From Dyella thiooxydans (GTDB taxonomy: Bacteria; Pseudomonadota; Gammaproteobacteria; Xanthomonadales; Rhodanobacteraceae): a DNA stretch of 64,000 nt. Location: assembly GCF_001641285.1 (NCBI RefSeq), contig NZ_CP014841.1, positions 1,612,001 through 1,676,000 on the forward strand. The letters are read 5' to 3'. Positions 63,126 through 64,000 of the stretch are shown here, piece after piece (the stretch's first letter is position 1; every line of letters starts with the position of its first letter). The translations under genes were made by a program, and so were the position numbers. The notes below the pieces were generated by a model, which saw nothing but the letters and a program-made list of their open reading frames with translations, did no database searches and was not told where the DNA came from.

Positions 63126-64000
63126 ATGAGGGCGGGCGCCCGGGCGGCGCTCATGGCCACCGTGGGACCTCGCGGCAGCGGGCGACGCCTGGGTATCTGC
63201 TTCGCGGCCATGGCAGCGCTCGGCCTGGGGTCGACGGGGGCGGCCGCGGCCGGCGACGCTGCTGCCCTGCTGGACCAGGCGTACGCCCTCAAGACCACCG
63301 ACCACAGCCGTTTCCTGCAGCTGCTACGGCAACTGCACCAGTCAGATGTGGCGCTGTCGCCCGACCAGCAGTGGCGCCTGCGCTACCTGGATGGCTGGGA
63401 GGGTTCGTTCACCGGCGACTACGCCGCGGCCCAGCCGTTGCTGCGCGATGTCGCCGACCACGCCCCGGACACCGACCTGCAGGCCCTGGCCGCGGGCACC
63501 CTGCTCAACACCCTGGCGATCAGCCATCACTACCAGGAAGCGTTCGAGCGGGCCGACAAGCTGGTGGCGAACCTTCCCCATATCCGCGACCGCAAGGTGA
63601 CCTACGTGGCGCTGTCGCAGCTGTCCCAGCTGATGGCCTCGGCGCAGCAGGTCGAGCCGGCGGTGAGCTATGCCCGGCAGATGCAGCAGCTTGCCGAGCC
63701 CGGGCAATCGCCATGCCGGCCGGACGTCTATCTGTTCGACGCACTGAACGCCGACGGCACCCTGCCTCCGACCGCGCCGATCTTTCGCCAGGCCATCGAC
63801 GCCTGCAAGGCCGCCGGGGAACTGATGTTCGCCGACGCCGTGGAGCTGGACCTGGCACGCCGGCTGGCGGAAACCGGCAAGCCCGGGGCCGCCCTGGTCC
63901 TGCTCGAGCAGATCGCACCGACGATCGATGCGCAAGGGTTCCAGGTACACGCCTACGGGCTTCGCTCCACCCTGGGTTTCGCCTACTGGAAGAGTGGCGA
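63126..64000 (+). CDS. Exported helical (TPR-like) protein, 3' end beyond window
   Basis: The frame is open from an ATG at 63126 to the window end, about 291 codons. A signal-like segment (LGICFAAMAALGLGS) is followed by Ala/Leu-rich paired helices spaced like TPR units (for example YAAAQPLLRDVADHAPDTDLQALAAGTLLN). In this bacterial group such N-termini often precede diguanylate cyclase or histidine kinase domains, but nothing here shows which. Alternative starts are 63153 and 63210. Confidence 0.7.
   Translation, partial: MRAGARAALMATVGPRGSGRRLGICFAAMAALGLGSTGAAAAGDAAALLDQAYALKTTDHSRFLQLLRQLHQSDVALSPDQQWRLRYLDGWEGSFTGDYAAAQPLLRDVADHAPDTDLQALAAGTLLNTLAISHHYQEAFERADKLVANLPHIRDRKVTYVALSQLSQLMASAQQVEPAVSYARQMQQLAEPGQSPCRPDVYLFDALNADGTLPPTAPIFRQAIDACKAAGELMFADAVELDLARRLAETGKPGAALVLLEQIAPTIDAQGFQVHAYGLRSTLGFAYWKSG

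Overview
The window is high-GC gammaproteobacterial DNA. An aryl-polyene (xanthomonadin-like) gene cluster, a fused isobutyryl-CoA mutase, leucine dehydrogenase, an autotransporter subtilase, a TonB receptor and GTAGGAGC-type REP palindromes together suggest Xanthomonadales, most likely Rhodanobacteraceae (Rhodanobacter/Dyella/Frateuria type). The family is an inference from content; no rRNA or tRNA is visible to confirm it.

Layout. (1) 1-3726, minus strand: a visibly lower-GC accessory cassette of three tightly coupled genes (DUF3696-type ATPase, a TOPRIM-like protein, a DUF262 protein cut by the window edge). It resembles a phage-defence operon and sits directly behind icmF. (2) 3736-9017: icmF, which carries two REP-like palindromes in frame inside its linkers, then a REP-associated tyrosine transposase (RAYT) with repeats on both sides, including seven tandem 87-bp units. 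(3) 9038-13582: alpha/beta hydrolase, TetR regulator, M48 lipoprotein protease, a YXWGXW-type protein and leucine dehydrogenase. (4) 13920-27762: eighteen gene calls, all plus strand and nearly all overlapping or touching, forming an aryl-polyene biosynthesis and export operon. It has two ACPs, three ketosynthases plus a chain-length-factor-like protein, two dehydratases, a ketoreductase, a thioesterase, two acyltransferases, a glycosyltransferase, a methyltransferase, a LolA-like carrier, an MMPL exporter, a membrane protein and a 13-codon minicistron. No starter-unit adenylating ligase is present. (5) 27829-41337: a small exported protein, a YccS/FUSC protein, isovaleryl-CoA dehydrogenase, an autotransporter subtilase, acetyl-CoA acetyltransferase, an Ala-rich lipoprotein, a TonB receptor and a TPR-sulfotransferase.

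(6) 41400-60320 is the most intriguing stretch. An IclR regulator of PcaR/PobR type, a PcaF-like thiolase and an exported M20 peptidase diverge, across a perfect 17-bp palindrome, from a plus-strand operon of two class III aminotransferases, a P5C-type aldehyde dehydrogenase, both CoA-transferase subunits and an S9 peptidase. Beyond lie a DmpA-type beta-aminopeptidase, a Rieske oxygenase, an exported amidohydrolase, an APC transporter bracketed by repeats, and a DgcA/trimethylamine-dehydrogenase-like flavoprotein. Read as chemistry, omega-transamination, aldehyde oxidation, a second transamination, CoA transfer and thiolysis would take a diamino acid such as beta-lysine to 3-oxoadipate and on to succinyl-CoA plus acetyl-CoA, with optional N-demethylation and peptide hydrolysis upstream. 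This route is a hypothesis.

(7) 60516-64000: two small membrane proteins, another REP palindrome, an exported TIM-barrel amidohydrolase and the start of an exported helical-repeat protein cut by the window end.
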